Origin: Methanoregula sp. UBA64
GTDB lineage: Archaea > Halobacteriota > Methanomicrobia > Methanomicrobiales > Methanospirillaceae
DNA: 64,000 nt
NCBI RefSeq assembly: GCF_002502735.1
Contig: NZ_DAQC01000001.1
Span: 985,229 to 1,049,228 of the forward strand
Direction: 5' to 3'
Part shown: positions 32,108 to 40,482 of the stretch, in pieces
Numbering within the stretch: the stretch's first letter is position 1
Layout: every line of letters begins with the position of its first letter
Notes under the pieces: model-generated
The model's input: only the letters and a program-made list of their open reading frames with translations
Databases searched by the model: none
What the model was told of the DNA's origin: nothing
Made by a program: the position numbers and the translations under genes

Positions 32108-32947
32108 TTACAGGAAAAGGGCTGACAGGGTAAAGATGACCAGCGAGGCAAACATCCCGTACTTGAGGAGGCCGGTCGATCCCGTTGCCTTTAAGGCAGC
32201 AGGGTCACTGCACGGGAGCGCCCGGGCCGCTGCCGCAAGGATGACGAGGTCGACGATGGCGATCCCGAGAAGGTACCCGGGGCCCCACCAGGCATACGGG
32301 ACAGCGCTCGCCGCAACCGCTGCAATGGCAAAGACAAACGCGAGGAGGGCGGACTTTTTTACCCCTATCCGGAGCGGCAGGGTATCGGCCCCGCCGGCCC
32401 GGTCCCCTTCCATGTCCTCGGCATCCTTTAAGATCTCCCTAGAGAGCATGGCAAGGAAGGTGATGGCGGCAACCGGGAGCATGTGAAGAAAACCGGTCCA
32501 CCCGGCAAACGCCCCGCCGAAGAGGAAGATACTCGCCGAGAGGTACGATACCGCGGCGTTCCCGAAAAACGGGGTGCTCTTGAGCCAGGCCGCATAGAGG
32601 ACGAGGAGAAGTGAGTTGACGAGGGCGAGCGCAAAGCAGATCTCCGAAGTAAAACCGGCAAGGAAGACACCGGCGCAGAACAGGATACCGGCATAGATAA
32701 GGGCAGCATTCCGGCTGACTGCTCCCGAAGGGATGGGGCGTTCGGGGCGGTTGATCCGGTCGATCTCTGCATCGTAATAATCATTGATCACGTTTCCTGC
32801 CGCGGTGATCAGGGTGACGACGAGAAGGAGCAGGAGGACGCCGGGCACGAGCGTGCCGGTGGCAATAAGATACGCGACAATGGCGGCAAGGCCGGCAACA
32901 ACCGCATTTGCCGGGCGGATGATCGAGAGAAAACCTGCGGGCCGCAT
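32108..32947 (-). CDS. Geranylgeranylglyceryl-phosphate geranylgeranyltransferase (DGGGP synthase)
   Basis: 279 residues, about eight or nine membrane helices, UbiA superfamily. NDYYDAEIDRINRP near residue 55 and DAEDMEGDRAGG near residue 177 are the two aspartate-rich Mg-diphosphate motifs. It adds the second geranylgeranyl chain to GGGP, the core of archaeal ether lipids. The PIPSGAVSR loop is typical. The gene stands alone, with a bactofilin-like gene downstream on the same strand. Confidence 0.92.
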   Translation of the reverse strand: MRPAGFLSIIRPANAVVAGLAAIVAYLIATGTLVPGVLLLLLVVTLITAAGNVINDYYDAEIDRINRPERPIPSGAVSRNAALIYAGILFCAGVFLAGFTSEICFALALVNSLLLVLYAAWLKSTPFFGNAAVSYLSASIFLFGGAFAGWTGFLHMLPVAAITFLAMLSREILKDAEDMEGDRAGGADTLPLRIGVKKSALLAFVFAIAAVAASAVPYAWWGPGYLLGIAIVDLVILAAAARALPCSDPAALKATGSTGLLKYGMFASLVIFTLSALFL

Positions 32948-33052
32948 GAACTAACGTACCTATCTCGCCGGGCTCTTATTAACCTCGCGGCAGCCCGGCC
33001 CGGGCCAACGGGATACCGGCTCGTGGATACTTCGGGATGGCTAAAAAAGAGT

Positions 33053-33631
33053 TCAGGTGAAGATTGCCGGTGAGAGCGACCAGGCAGCGGTGAAACTTAC
33101 CGGGCTCTCGGATTTCAGGGGTTCGGTCGTCATAAAGACTTCAAGTACTGCTCCCTGGGAGAGGGCGGCGTATTCCTTGTCCGAATCGATCACTACATAA
33201 TCACGGACCGTGTTTGCCTGCCCGGGCCCAAGAGGAGCCGATTCAGCCCCCGAACCGTCATGCGAAACACCGACTCCCCCGAAGGACACACCGTCGGCAC
33301 CGGTAATCCTGCTGTACCAGTGGAGCTGGACCGGATCCTTCCCGGCGTTCCGGGCATTGACGTAGATATTGATCTTGTGGGCGCCGGAATCGGATTTGTC
33401 AACGGCGATATCTTCTATGGAAGCATTGACCGCACAGGTTCCGTTCTTCAGTGCCAGTACTTCTCTCTGGCCGGGAAGATTTCCCCCAAACGTGGACGCG
33501 GGCGAAGTCATTGCGGAGACCACCGGGGTCCCGGTACCGGTCGTACCTGCCGGGGCGTTCGATGTACAGCCTGCGATAAGGATCAGGGAGAGTGCAAGGA
33601 CTGCAAGGGTAAGGGCAATACTGCGTTTCAT
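33053..33631 (-). CDS. Secreted lipoprotein with extracellular beta domain
   Basis: 192 residues. MKRSIALTLAVLALSLILIAGC is a clear lipoprotein signal (split here as a basic start, a hydrophobic core and LIAGC). A Thr/Gly/Pro linker follows, then a beta-sandwich-like domain (INIYVNARNAGKDPVQLHWY) similar in pattern to DUF4352-type domains found in archaeal lipoproteins. Function unknown. Confidence 0.75.
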   Translation of the reverse strand: MKRSIALTLAVLALSLILIAGCTSNAPAGTTGTGTPVVSAMTSPASTFGGNLPGQREVLALKNGTCAVNASIEDIAVDKSDSGAHKINIYVNARNAGKDPVQLHWYSRITGADGVSFGGVGVSHDGSGAESAPLGPGQANTVRDYVVIDSDKEYAALSQGAVLEVFMTTEPLKSESPVSFTAAWSLSPAIFT

Positions 33632-33767
33632 GATTCTTCTCTGCTCCTGTCAAGTGAATTTGCAGATCAGTTTTTGTACGGCAGATCTAAAAAAAGTACA
33701 GGTAACCATACATTTTTCCCGGGCAAAACGTGCAGGAAACGGCAGGAAAAACAAAAGGGGAACACGA

Positions 33768-33842
33768 CGGGCGAGGGGGGATTTGAACCCCCGACCATTA
33801 GCTTAGGAGGCTAACGCTCTATCCGGACTAAGCCACTCGCCC
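33768..33842 (-). tRNA. tRNA-Arg (CCT)
   Basis: On the minus strand acceptor strands GGGCGAG and CTCGCCC pair (33842-33836 with 33775-33769). The anticodon arm TTAGC-CTCCTAA-GCTAA gives anticodon CCT. The T arm is GGGGG-TTCAAAT-CCCCC. The discriminator is G. No intron and no encoded CCA. Confidence 0.96.
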
Positions 33843-33906
33843 GCTCTCTTACCAATTGCAGGGGAATATGTATAAGTTTTGCGCGCTCGAATCTCTGTAG
33901 TTCGCA

Positions 33907-35022
33907 ATGGATCTCACCGAGGCAACGGAAGGAAAGACAACCATGCTTGTGCCGGTCCAGGATACCGGCGGGCAATTCCCACCGGGGACCGCACCGGTCT
34001 TTTTCAACCGCCGTATGGAGATCAACCGGGACGCGACCATCCTCCTCCTCTCGGTCCTCAAACCCTCCGATTACGTGGATGCCATGGGGGCGACCGGTGT
34101 CCGGGGCCTCCGGGTGGCAAACGAGACCGGGGTCCCGACGACCATCAACGACAAGGACCCCGAAGCAATCCCGGTCATACAGGAGAACGTAAAACGCCTC
34201 GGCCTTCCCGTGACGGTCACCTGCCGGGATGCCTGTTCGCTCCTCTTCGAGCAGTCGTTTGACGCAGTCGACCTCGACCCGTACGGTTCGCCGGCGCCGT
34301 TTACCGATGCCGGGATCCGTGGCTGCCGGCGCTTCCTTATGGTCACCGCAACCGACACCGCACCGCTCTGCGGGGCACACCTCCATGCCGGCATCCGCCG
34401 GTACTATGCCCGGCCGGCAAACACGATGTACCATGCGGAAGTCGGTCTCCGGATCCTCATGGCATTTATCGCACGGGAGACGGTGAAGTACGACAGGGGG
34501 GTCGAACCCCTCTTCTGCTTTGCCCGCGAGCACTTTGTCCGGCTCCACCTCCGGCTCACCCGGGGACCGCAGGCAGCCGACCGGACGCTCGCCCGCCTCG
34601 GGTTTGTGCTCCAGTGCCCCTCCTGTGCCTACCGCGAGGAGCACCCGGGTATGTTTCCCCCGTCCGGCACCTGCCCGCACTGCAATAAACCGCTCTTCCC
34701 GGTCGGGCCGCTCTTCCTCGGGAATACCTTCAGCGACGAGATCCTTTCACAGATGCAGGAGCTGCTCCCCTCGCTCGAACTCGGGACGAAAAAGGAACTG
34801 GGCAAAATCCTTGAAACCTGCCGGGAGGAACTGCCCACCGCCACCTTCTACGATTACCACATGCTCGCCCAGAAACTTGCCACATCGCCGCCACGGATAG
34901 AGACGGTTCTCGAACGGCTCCGTTCTGCCGGGTATAACGCGAGCAGGACGCACCTCTCGGGAACAGGGCTCAAAACCGATGCACCGCTGCCGGTCATCAA
35001 CGAAGCACTTACCGGCAAATAA
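33907..35022 (+). CDS. trm1: tRNA (guanine26-N2)-dimethyltransferase Trm1
   Basis: 371 residues. PVFFNRRMEINRDATILLL is typical of the N-terminus. The SAM site reads VDAMGATGVRGLRVANE and the catalytic segment VDLDPYGSPAPF. A zinc-binding CPSC and CPHC pair lies in the C-terminal domain. The enzyme dimethylates G26 (and often G10 in archaea is separate). It follows a divergent tRNA-Arg gene. Confidence 0.95.
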   Translation: MDLTEATEGKTTMLVPVQDTGGQFPPGTAPVFFNRRMEINRDATILLLSVLKPSDYVDAMGATGVRGLRVANETGVPTTINDKDPEAIPVIQENVKRLGLPVTVTCRDACSLLFEQSFDAVDLDPYGSPAPFTDAGIRGCRRFLMVTATDTAPLCGAHLHAGIRRYYARPANTMYHAEVGLRILMAFIARETVKYDRGVEPLFCFAREHFVRLHLRLTRGPQAADRTLARLGFVLQCPSCAYREEHPGMFPPSGTCPHCNKPLFPVGPLFLGNTFSDEILSQMQELLPSLELGTKKELGKILETCREELPTATFYDYHMLAQKLATSPPRIETVLERLRSAGYNASRTHLSGTGLKTDAPLPVINEALTGK

Positions 35023-35213
35023 CAGGGATCCCGTACAGTGGCTGCTTTTTTTAATTGCGTGCCACTATGTCTGACCTGCACTCAATTCGCCGGTCAGAAT
35101 TCTGACAGGATATACTACGGCATTACTCACCATATCCGGATGATAAAAAATAATCTCCAAATCTAAATCGAGTACTATAATGACTATCCCATACAACAAT
35201 TTTTTGATAAGCC

Positions 35214-36341
35214 ATGATCCAGACCGCCTGTTTTATTGCACATTCACCTGATGAACTCATGGAGGGAATGACACAAAAAAAGCCATTTGCTCCCACACTT
35301 GCTTTTGTCTTTGGTGCGGTAAAACTCGGACTCCCCGATATTGCACGGCGTCTTGGCACTCTGAATATTCCGGTTTTTGGTTCATCGTCGGGAGGGGAGA
35401 TAATCGCACGGCCCGGGAATTCCCCGGTCAGTGAACAATCCGCAGTATGCTGCCTCCTGGACATCCCACCGGCGTATTTTTCCGTGGAACTCTTTGATCG
35501 GAACAACGGTGATGCAGCGGAATTCGGAAAACAGATCGGGAAATGGGGTGCAGAACGGTTCTCCCATCCGGCATTTATTCTCCTGATTGCAAATCTCGAT
35601 AACAATGGGGAGGAGATTATCAGAGGAATAGAAAGTGTTTGTCCGACGGATACACCCATTTTCGGAGGATTTGCCGGGGATACTTCCATCCCAAAAAAGC
35701 CGGTTGTCTTTACAAACGACAGGCATGTCACTGACGGGCTTGTCGCGCTTGTCGTGGATCACGATAAAGTATCGGTTCGCGGGGTTACGACCAGCGGATG
35801 GACCGGCATTGGTGTCGATCTCGTGATCACATCTTCAAAGGAACGTACGGTATACACTATCAATGATCGCCCTGCTCTCGATGTCATAGAGGAATACCTG
35901 AATGTGACCGATGCCGATATATTACCGGTAGCGATAAATTTCCCGTTGCTCGTAAAACGGCCTGACGGGATCCAGATCCTCCGCACGATCTTTGCTGCCG
36001 ATTTTCCCGCACGATCTATCAGGTTTGCCGGCAATGTCCCGCAGGGATCGAAGGTGATGTTCTCAAGTTCGTTCGGGCGCAATACAACCGTTACAGCACT
36101 CCATGATATGGAAACCTATCACACCCACCATAAAAAAGCGGATCTTCTCCTCATGTTCAGCTGCCTTGCACGCCTGAAATCCTCCGGACCCCGGGTGAAC
36201 GATGAGATCACTGCTGCGTATAACTTCTGGAAATGCCCTCTCGTGGGATTATTCTGCTGCGGGGAGATCGGTCCGGCCGGGACAGGTACCTGCGAACTCT
36301 ATAACGAGAGTATCTCGCTTGTTCTTTTCCAGATCAAATAA
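35214..36341 (+). CDS. FIST-domain sensory protein
   Basis: 375 residues. FIST_N (about 30-220) shows GLPDIARRLGTLNIPVFGSSSGGEI and TPIFGGFAGD. FIST_C (about 225-370) ends with CPLVGLFCCGEIGPAGTGTCELYNES, cut here at GEIGP. FIST domains are ligand-binding modules, proposed for amino acids or other small molecules, usually tied to signalling proteins. The downstream PAS kinase starts eight bases after the stop, so the two likely form a sensor-kinase pair. A TATA-like tactataatg lies at about 35170. Confidence 0.88.
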   Translation: MIQTACFIAHSPDELMEGMTQKKPFAPTLAFVFGAVKLGLPDIARRLGTLNIPVFGSSSGGEIIARPGNSPVSEQSAVCCLLDIPPAYFSVELFDRNNGDAAEFGKQIGKWGAERFSHPAFILLIANLDNNGEEIIRGIESVCPTDTPIFGGFAGDTSIPKKPVVFTNDRHVTDGLVALVVDHDKVSVRGVTTSGWTGIGVDLVITSSKERTVYTINDRPALDVIEEYLNVTDADILPVAINFPLLVKRPDGIQILRTIFAADFPARSIRFAGNVPQGSKVMFSSSFGRNTTVTALHDMETYHTHHKKADLLLMFSCLARLKSSGPRVNDEITAAYNFWKCPLVGLFCCGEIGPAGTGTCELYNESISLVLFQIK

Positions 36342-36349
36342 GGGACATT

Positions 36350-37615
36350 ATGAGAGAGCTGGACAACCTGGGAAATATCTGGCGGGATATACAGGAACGC
36401 CTTTCTCCAGAAGAGAGACGGGATCTGGAACGGACACTTACAGCAGCAACGGATGCTGTGGCATTCCTGGAAACAAAATACATCGATGCACTTCGGGACC
36501 GGGAGGTCGTGCATTCGCTCTTAGAAAAGACTTCAGCCGATCTTGTCCGGAGATACCAGACAACGTTTGAGTATTCCGGTACTGCAATGATGGTACTCGA
36601 ACGTGATGGGAGGATATCCCTTGCCAACTCGCATGCCAAACGTATGCTAGGGTATTCCGCCGAGGAAATTGGGAGTTCCCCCCGGATTTTTCAGTTTACC
36701 GATGCATCACTTGAGGAAAAGATCCGCCTTTTTTTACAGAAAACAAACCCTGCCGGGGATTCCCCGTCACTGCAATTGGAGGGACAGGTAACCCGCAGTA
36801 ACGGAGAAATGGTATCTGTTACCGGGACCCTTGGGAGATTTCCCGAAACCGGACAATGCATTCTCTCCCTTCTCGATATTTCAGAACGCAGGTATGCAGA
36901 GGAAGCCCTTGCGCTGGCAAATAAAAAACTCAATCTTTTAAACAGCGTGACCAGGCACGACGTAAATAATAAACTCCTTACCCTTGAAGGGTATCTTCAG
37001 CTGGCATCCGGCAATCCTGATACCCCTCCGGCAGTCCGGACGTTTCTTAAAAAAAGTCTCGATTCCACATCACATATCGAGGAACTTATTGCATTTACCC
37101 GGTACTATCAGGACCTGGGTATGCGTCATCCCGACTGGCACAATGCCACTGAAGAGATCCTTGGCGCAGCAGCTCATATTTCTCATGAAGGAGTTGTTGT
37201 GAGGGCAGATCTGGGCGGACTCCTGATATATACGGATCCTCTCATTCAAAAGGTCTTTTACAACCTCATCGACAATGCGCTCCGTCATGGAGAACACGTT
37301 ACCGAGATCTCGTTTACCCTCATACATGAACAAAACGGTTTCGTGATTATCTGCACGGATAATGGAACCGGCATTCCGGCTGACGAGAAAGAGAGGGTTT
37401 TCGAACGAGGCGTTGGGAAAAATACCGGTCTTGGCCTTTTTTTGATCCGGGAGATCCTTTCGATTACCGGGATTACCATCCGGGAGACGGGCACATTCGG
37501 GAAGGGGTGCAGGTTTGAGATTCAGATCCCGCAGAAGGTAGGAAGGATTGCGGAAAAGGACTCTGGAGAGGGTTCCTCATTACAGGGTTCCCCGCATACC
37601 ACGGGTAAGAAATAA
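36350..37615 (+). CDS. Cytoplasmic PAS histidine kinase
   Basis: 421 residues without membrane helices. Residues 40-70 are coiled, a PAS domain spans about 70-185 (FEYSGTAMMVLERDGRISLAN to LDISERRYAEEAL). The H-box reads SVTRHDVNNKLLTLEGYL, and the ATPase domain has LIDNALRHGE (N-box), CTDNGTGIP (G1) and TGLGLFLIREIL (G2). It is a complete kinase with no receiver domain. Signal input is probably through the FIST protein encoded just upstream. Confidence 0.9.
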   Translation: MRELDNLGNIWRDIQERLSPEERRDLERTLTAATDAVAFLETKYIDALRDREVVHSLLEKTSADLVRRYQTTFEYSGTAMMVLERDGRISLANSHAKRMLGYSAEEIGSSPRIFQFTDASLEEKIRLFLQKTNPAGDSPSLQLEGQVTRSNGEMVSVTGTLGRFPETGQCILSLLDISERRYAEEALALANKKLNLLNSVTRHDVNNKLLTLEGYLQLASGNPDTPPAVRTFLKKSLDSTSHIEELIAFTRYYQDLGMRHPDWHNATEEILGAAAHISHEGVVVRADLGGLLIYTDPLIQKVFYNLIDNALRHGEHVTEISFTLIHEQNGFVIICTDNGTGIPADEKERVFERGVGKNTGLGLFLIREILSITGITIRETGTFGKGCRFEIQIPQKVGRIAEKDSGEGSSLQGSPHTTGKK

Positions 37616-37651
37616 CCCGTTTTTTGTTTTCCAAAAAAAACGACGATCGTA

Positions 37652-38767
37652 TCAATGCTCAATGATGATCGAGAGGATATCGCCATCGACAAGCGAGTGG
37701 GAGATGCCGACCCGCTGGCCGCCGTGCTTGACAGAATCGCCCCAGACCCGGGCATAGCGGAACCGGCGCACGAAGTCCCGGTGGAGCTTGTTGCAGACAT
37801 CCTCGACCGTGCTCCCGGTCCTGACGATGAGCGGCACATCGAGGTCGGCTTCCTCGTTCTGGGGTTTTAAGTACACCCGCATGAACCCGAGGCAGTCGTA
37901 GATGGCGTCTTTGAGCTCCTCCATGTGGTATCCCACGTGGGCGGAGATCATAAGCGGTGCAATACCGAACCGCTCTTTTATGGTGCGCTCGATCTCGTCA
38001 GACTGGGCTTTGGTAACGAGATCCACTTTGTTGACGGCGATAAATGCCGGGACATAGACCCGGTTACCCTGCACCGCGTCGATGAAGTCTTCCTGGGTTG
38101 CGTTCCCGCGGATGAGCACGTCGGCATTCATCATCTTGCTCTCGGAGAGGATAGTCCGGACTTCCTCGATATCGAGGTCGAGGGTGCCAACCGCCGAGAG
38201 CCGGATACCGCCGACCGAGGACTTCTTGATGGTAATATCGGGTTTGGGGACGTTGATACGGATCCCGGCATTGTAGAGTTCCCGCAGGAGCACGTTGACG
38301 TGCTGGCCGTTGAAGACATCCACGAGGATAATGATGATGTCGGCACTTCGCACGACACCGATAACTTCCTTGCCACGACCCTTGCCCATGGCTGCGCCGG
38401 CGATAAGTCCCGGAATATCCAGAAGCTGGATCTTTGCGCCCTTGTGTTCGAGGGCGCCGGGCACGACCGTGAGCGTGGTAAATGCGTATGCCCCGACGGC
38501 GCTTTCGGTGCCGGTGAGCTTGTTTAGGAGCGTGGATTTACCCGTGGACGGGAACCCGACGAGCACGGCGGACGCATCGCCCGACTTCTTGACCGAGTAG
38601 CCTTCGCCGCCTCCGCCGGACTTCATCGCCCGGTTGACCGCCTCGTCGCGGAACTTTGCGATCTTTGCCTTGATCCGCCCGATGTGTTTGGAGGTAGCCT
38701 TGTTGTACGGAGTTTTCGTGAGCTCCGCTTCCAGCTCGGCTATCTGTTCTTCAAGACTACCAGCCAT
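37652..38767 (-). CDS. DRG-family GTP-binding protein
   Basis: 371 residues of the developmentally regulated GTPase subfamily of Obg proteins. G1 is GFPSTGKSTLLNKLTG, G3 is LLDIPGLIAGA, G4 is NKVDLV. A TGS domain is at the C-terminus (LDVPLIVRTGSTVEDVCNKLH, ending ILSIIIEH). The helix at the N-terminus (LEEQIAELEAELTKTPYNK) is conserved. DRG proteins bind ribosomes and assist translation. Confidence 0.95.
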   Translation of the reverse strand: MAGSLEEQIAELEAELTKTPYNKATSKHIGRIKAKIAKFRDEAVNRAMKSGGGGEGYSVKKSGDASAVLVGFPSTGKSTLLNKLTGTESAVGAYAFTTLTVVPGALEHKGAKIQLLDIPGLIAGAAMGKGRGKEVIGVVRSADIIIILVDVFNGQHVNVLLRELYNAGIRINVPKPDITIKKSSVGGIRLSAVGTLDLDIEEVRTILSESKMMNADVLIRGNATQEDFIDAVQGNRVYVPAFIAVNKVDLVTKAQSDEIERTIKERFGIAPLMISAHVGYHMEELKDAIYDCLGFMRVYLKPQNEEADLDVPLIVRTGSTVEDVCNKLHRDFVRRFRYARVWGDSVKHGGQRVGISHSLVDGDILSIIIEH

Positions 38768-38974
38768 TTCTTATATTAATCGATGCACGTTCGGGATATA
38801 GTTATTTATGGAAACGGCCCGCATTCCCGCCGGATTTGCCAGGCCCTGCCGGGCCATTGCGTGCCCCGGCAGATCAGGGTACGGTTTACGAAGGGCCGGA
38901 CCGATCCGGGGGAGACCCGGGTCCATCCGCGCTTTTTCCCGCGACAGCCAGAACGGCAGGGCGAACACTGCCTG

Positions 38975-38988
38975 ACAAACTTTAAGTA
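38975..38988 (+). promoter_or_regulatory. TATA box for tRNA-Glu
   Basis: The run acaaactttaagtaag contains a TATA-like ctttaagt about 36-43 bases before the mature tRNA 5' end, consistent with a transcript start just upstream of the tRNA. The preceding 200 bases (38768-38970) show no gene. Confidence 0.5.
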
Positions 38989-39020
38989 AGTCCATCACCC
39001 ATGTTATTGGGCAATTACGC

Positions 39021-39095
39021 GCTGCTATAGTGTAGACCGGCCAATCATGCGAGCCTCTCACGCTCGCGACAGGGGTTCGAATCCCCTTAGCAGCA
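39021..39095 (+). tRNA. tRNA-Glu (CTC)
   Basis: Acceptor strands GCTGCTA and TAGCAGC pair. The anticodon arm CGAGC-CTCTCAC-GCTCG gives anticodon CTC. The T arm is GGGG-TTCGAAT-CCCC. The discriminator is A. No intron. The tRNA marks the left border of an AT-rich segment that reaches about 40200. Confidence 0.95.
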
Positions 39096-39162
39096 TTTTA
39101 TCACCGATGGTTCGATTCTCTAAATTATTTTTCAGAGAGCACCAGCCATAAAGTCTTATGAT

Positions 39163-39688
39163 TTATTTCAAAATATTCGCATTTTCGCCAATGCCAATTT
39201 TATATGTCCACCCGCTTGATTCTTCAATATAGCCATATTTTGAACTTGACGGATAACCATCGAACTGAAATTGGGCGCTGTCTCCCGGTTTTAATCGGAT
39301 AAAACTCACTGGCACGCCAAAGTACGCAAAATTTCCGTTTGGATCATACCATCCAACTTCCATATAAAAGCCCATAATTTTACCACAATTATTTGTTATA
39401 GTTCCGGAGACGCGCCTTGTGTCTGCAATATTTTGTCCTAAATATCCGCTGGATTTATCGATTTCAGAGAGTCCCGTAATCTGGAAGCAAGAATATTCGG
39501 GGGTTTGGGCTACATATCCAGAGGAAGTTTGTGAGGAAAGATGGGCAACACCGTTTTGTGAAACGCCGTTTTGAATTGAAGGTGTGAGTACTGCTGCATT
39601 ATCTGAATTCATATTCGAATTTGTAGATAGGCAACCCGTGATAAAAAAATATTGATGCGAGTACAAAAATTAAAACAAGATTTTTCAT
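39163..39688 (-). CDS. Lipoprotein gene split by a frameshift in its signal peptide
   Basis: ATG 39688 has AAAGGAA about nine bases upstream and starts a lipoprotein signal (MKNLVLIFVLASIFF). The lipobox ITGC and the rest of the protein (about 160 residues, ending IGIGENANILK) lie in another frame. Removing one base of the A7 run at about 39643-39649 joins them as FFITGCLST. The mature part is Ser/Asn-rich, then a beta domain with GTITNNCGKIMGFYMEVGWY, similar in style to FxLYD-type domains. AT-rich, unlike its surroundings. It is either an indel error or a broken gene. Confidence 0.6.
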
Positions 39689-39911
39689 AGATAATTCCTT
39701 TCGATATCTGTTTTATTGACAATTGTGATATAAATAATTCTCGATTAATGTTGATAGCACGACTATCGACATCAATTTTTTTTCAGACAAAACTTACGAC
39801 GTAATCGTAAGGCGGGTTTAACTCAAGTCCTTCCAATTTATCAGCACCCCTATATATAGTAATGAAATTTTTACTAAATTTCATATATTATTACAAGAAA
39901 ATAAAGCTATT

Positions 39912-40067
39912 ATGCCGGTTGATAGACGATGTCCAAAATGTGGAAATCATTATCCAATGAAACCCTATAGAAAATACTGTATGAGACCTGATTGCAAAGG
40001 TATCCTTATTATTGACCCAATTTATAGTGGGCTAGTTTTGGATGAAAAGCGGTTATTAAGAAAGTAA
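39912..40067 (+). CDS. Small zinc-ribbon protein
   Basis: 51 residues beginning MPVDRRCPKCGNHYP with a second cysteine pair in KYCMRPDC, giving CxxC and CxxxxC ligands for one zinc. The C-terminus is hydrophobic then basic (LDEKRLLRK). A TATA-like ctatatatag at about 39849-39858 lies some 55 bases before the ATG. It sits in the AT-rich island and has unusual codon use for the window. It may be a small DNA- or RNA-binding factor; no family recognised. Confidence 0.55.
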   Translation: MPVDRRCPKCGNHYPMKPYRKYCMRPDCKGILIIDPIYSGLVLDEKRLLRK

Positions 40068-40482
40068 CTATAGCAATAAATTACTCTTTTTGTTATTAAT
40101 ATCGGAATTCATTCCTCCACTACTTAATTCCATCATACAAGTTTTTCCAGAACGGTTTAGTCACATCATTTTCAGGAGCCAGATCCTCCGGATCAGGTTC
40201 ATCATTACGGTTCGGGGAAGTGATTCCATCATTGCGATTCCTCCCCCTCCTCGCTTCTGCTCGGAGTCGCTCGGGCGCCTCGTCGGGCCCTCGCTGGGCC
40301 AGAACCTTGATCGAGATTCAGGATCCCGGTAAGTACGTAGCGCAAAACCCGACGAGGCGTTTTGCGCGTAGGGCATCGCTAATGTCGCCCTGAAAAAGTT
40401 GACCCGGTCAGGCCGTACTCAAACGTGGAGGAAACACGTCAAAGGCGACTGATGGCATCGCCCGTGTGAGTGAGGGGGCAGA
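40068..40482. other. Intergenic region with nested palindromes
   Basis: No convincing gene. The left part is AT-rich, the right part GC-rich. It holds GCCTCGTCGGG at 40277-40287, whose reverse complement lies at 40348-40358, the dispersed hairpin repeat at 40334-40370, and a pair gtcgccc/ggcgac framing 40384-40451. Frames here are Ser/Arg/Gly-rich and look spurious. Confidence 0.55.
40334..40370. repeat. Dispersed hairpin repeat, copy 2
   Basis: Arms GCGCAAAAC and GTTTTGCGC with loop ccgacgaggc, bordered by acgta, nearly identical to 14914-14953 and in the same orientation. It lies about 110 bases downstream of the leftward histidine kinase gene, the same relation as copy 1 to moaC. Confidence 0.7.

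Noticed and set aside
38783..38989. 68-residue frame between the DRG GTPase and tRNA-Glu
   Set aside because: Arg/Pro-rich with atypical content, and its end overlaps the tRNA promoter; judged non-coding.
40384..40451. Possible insertion-sequence end (gtcgccc ... ggcgac)
   Set aside because: Only six matching bases per arm and no transposase or target duplication seen.
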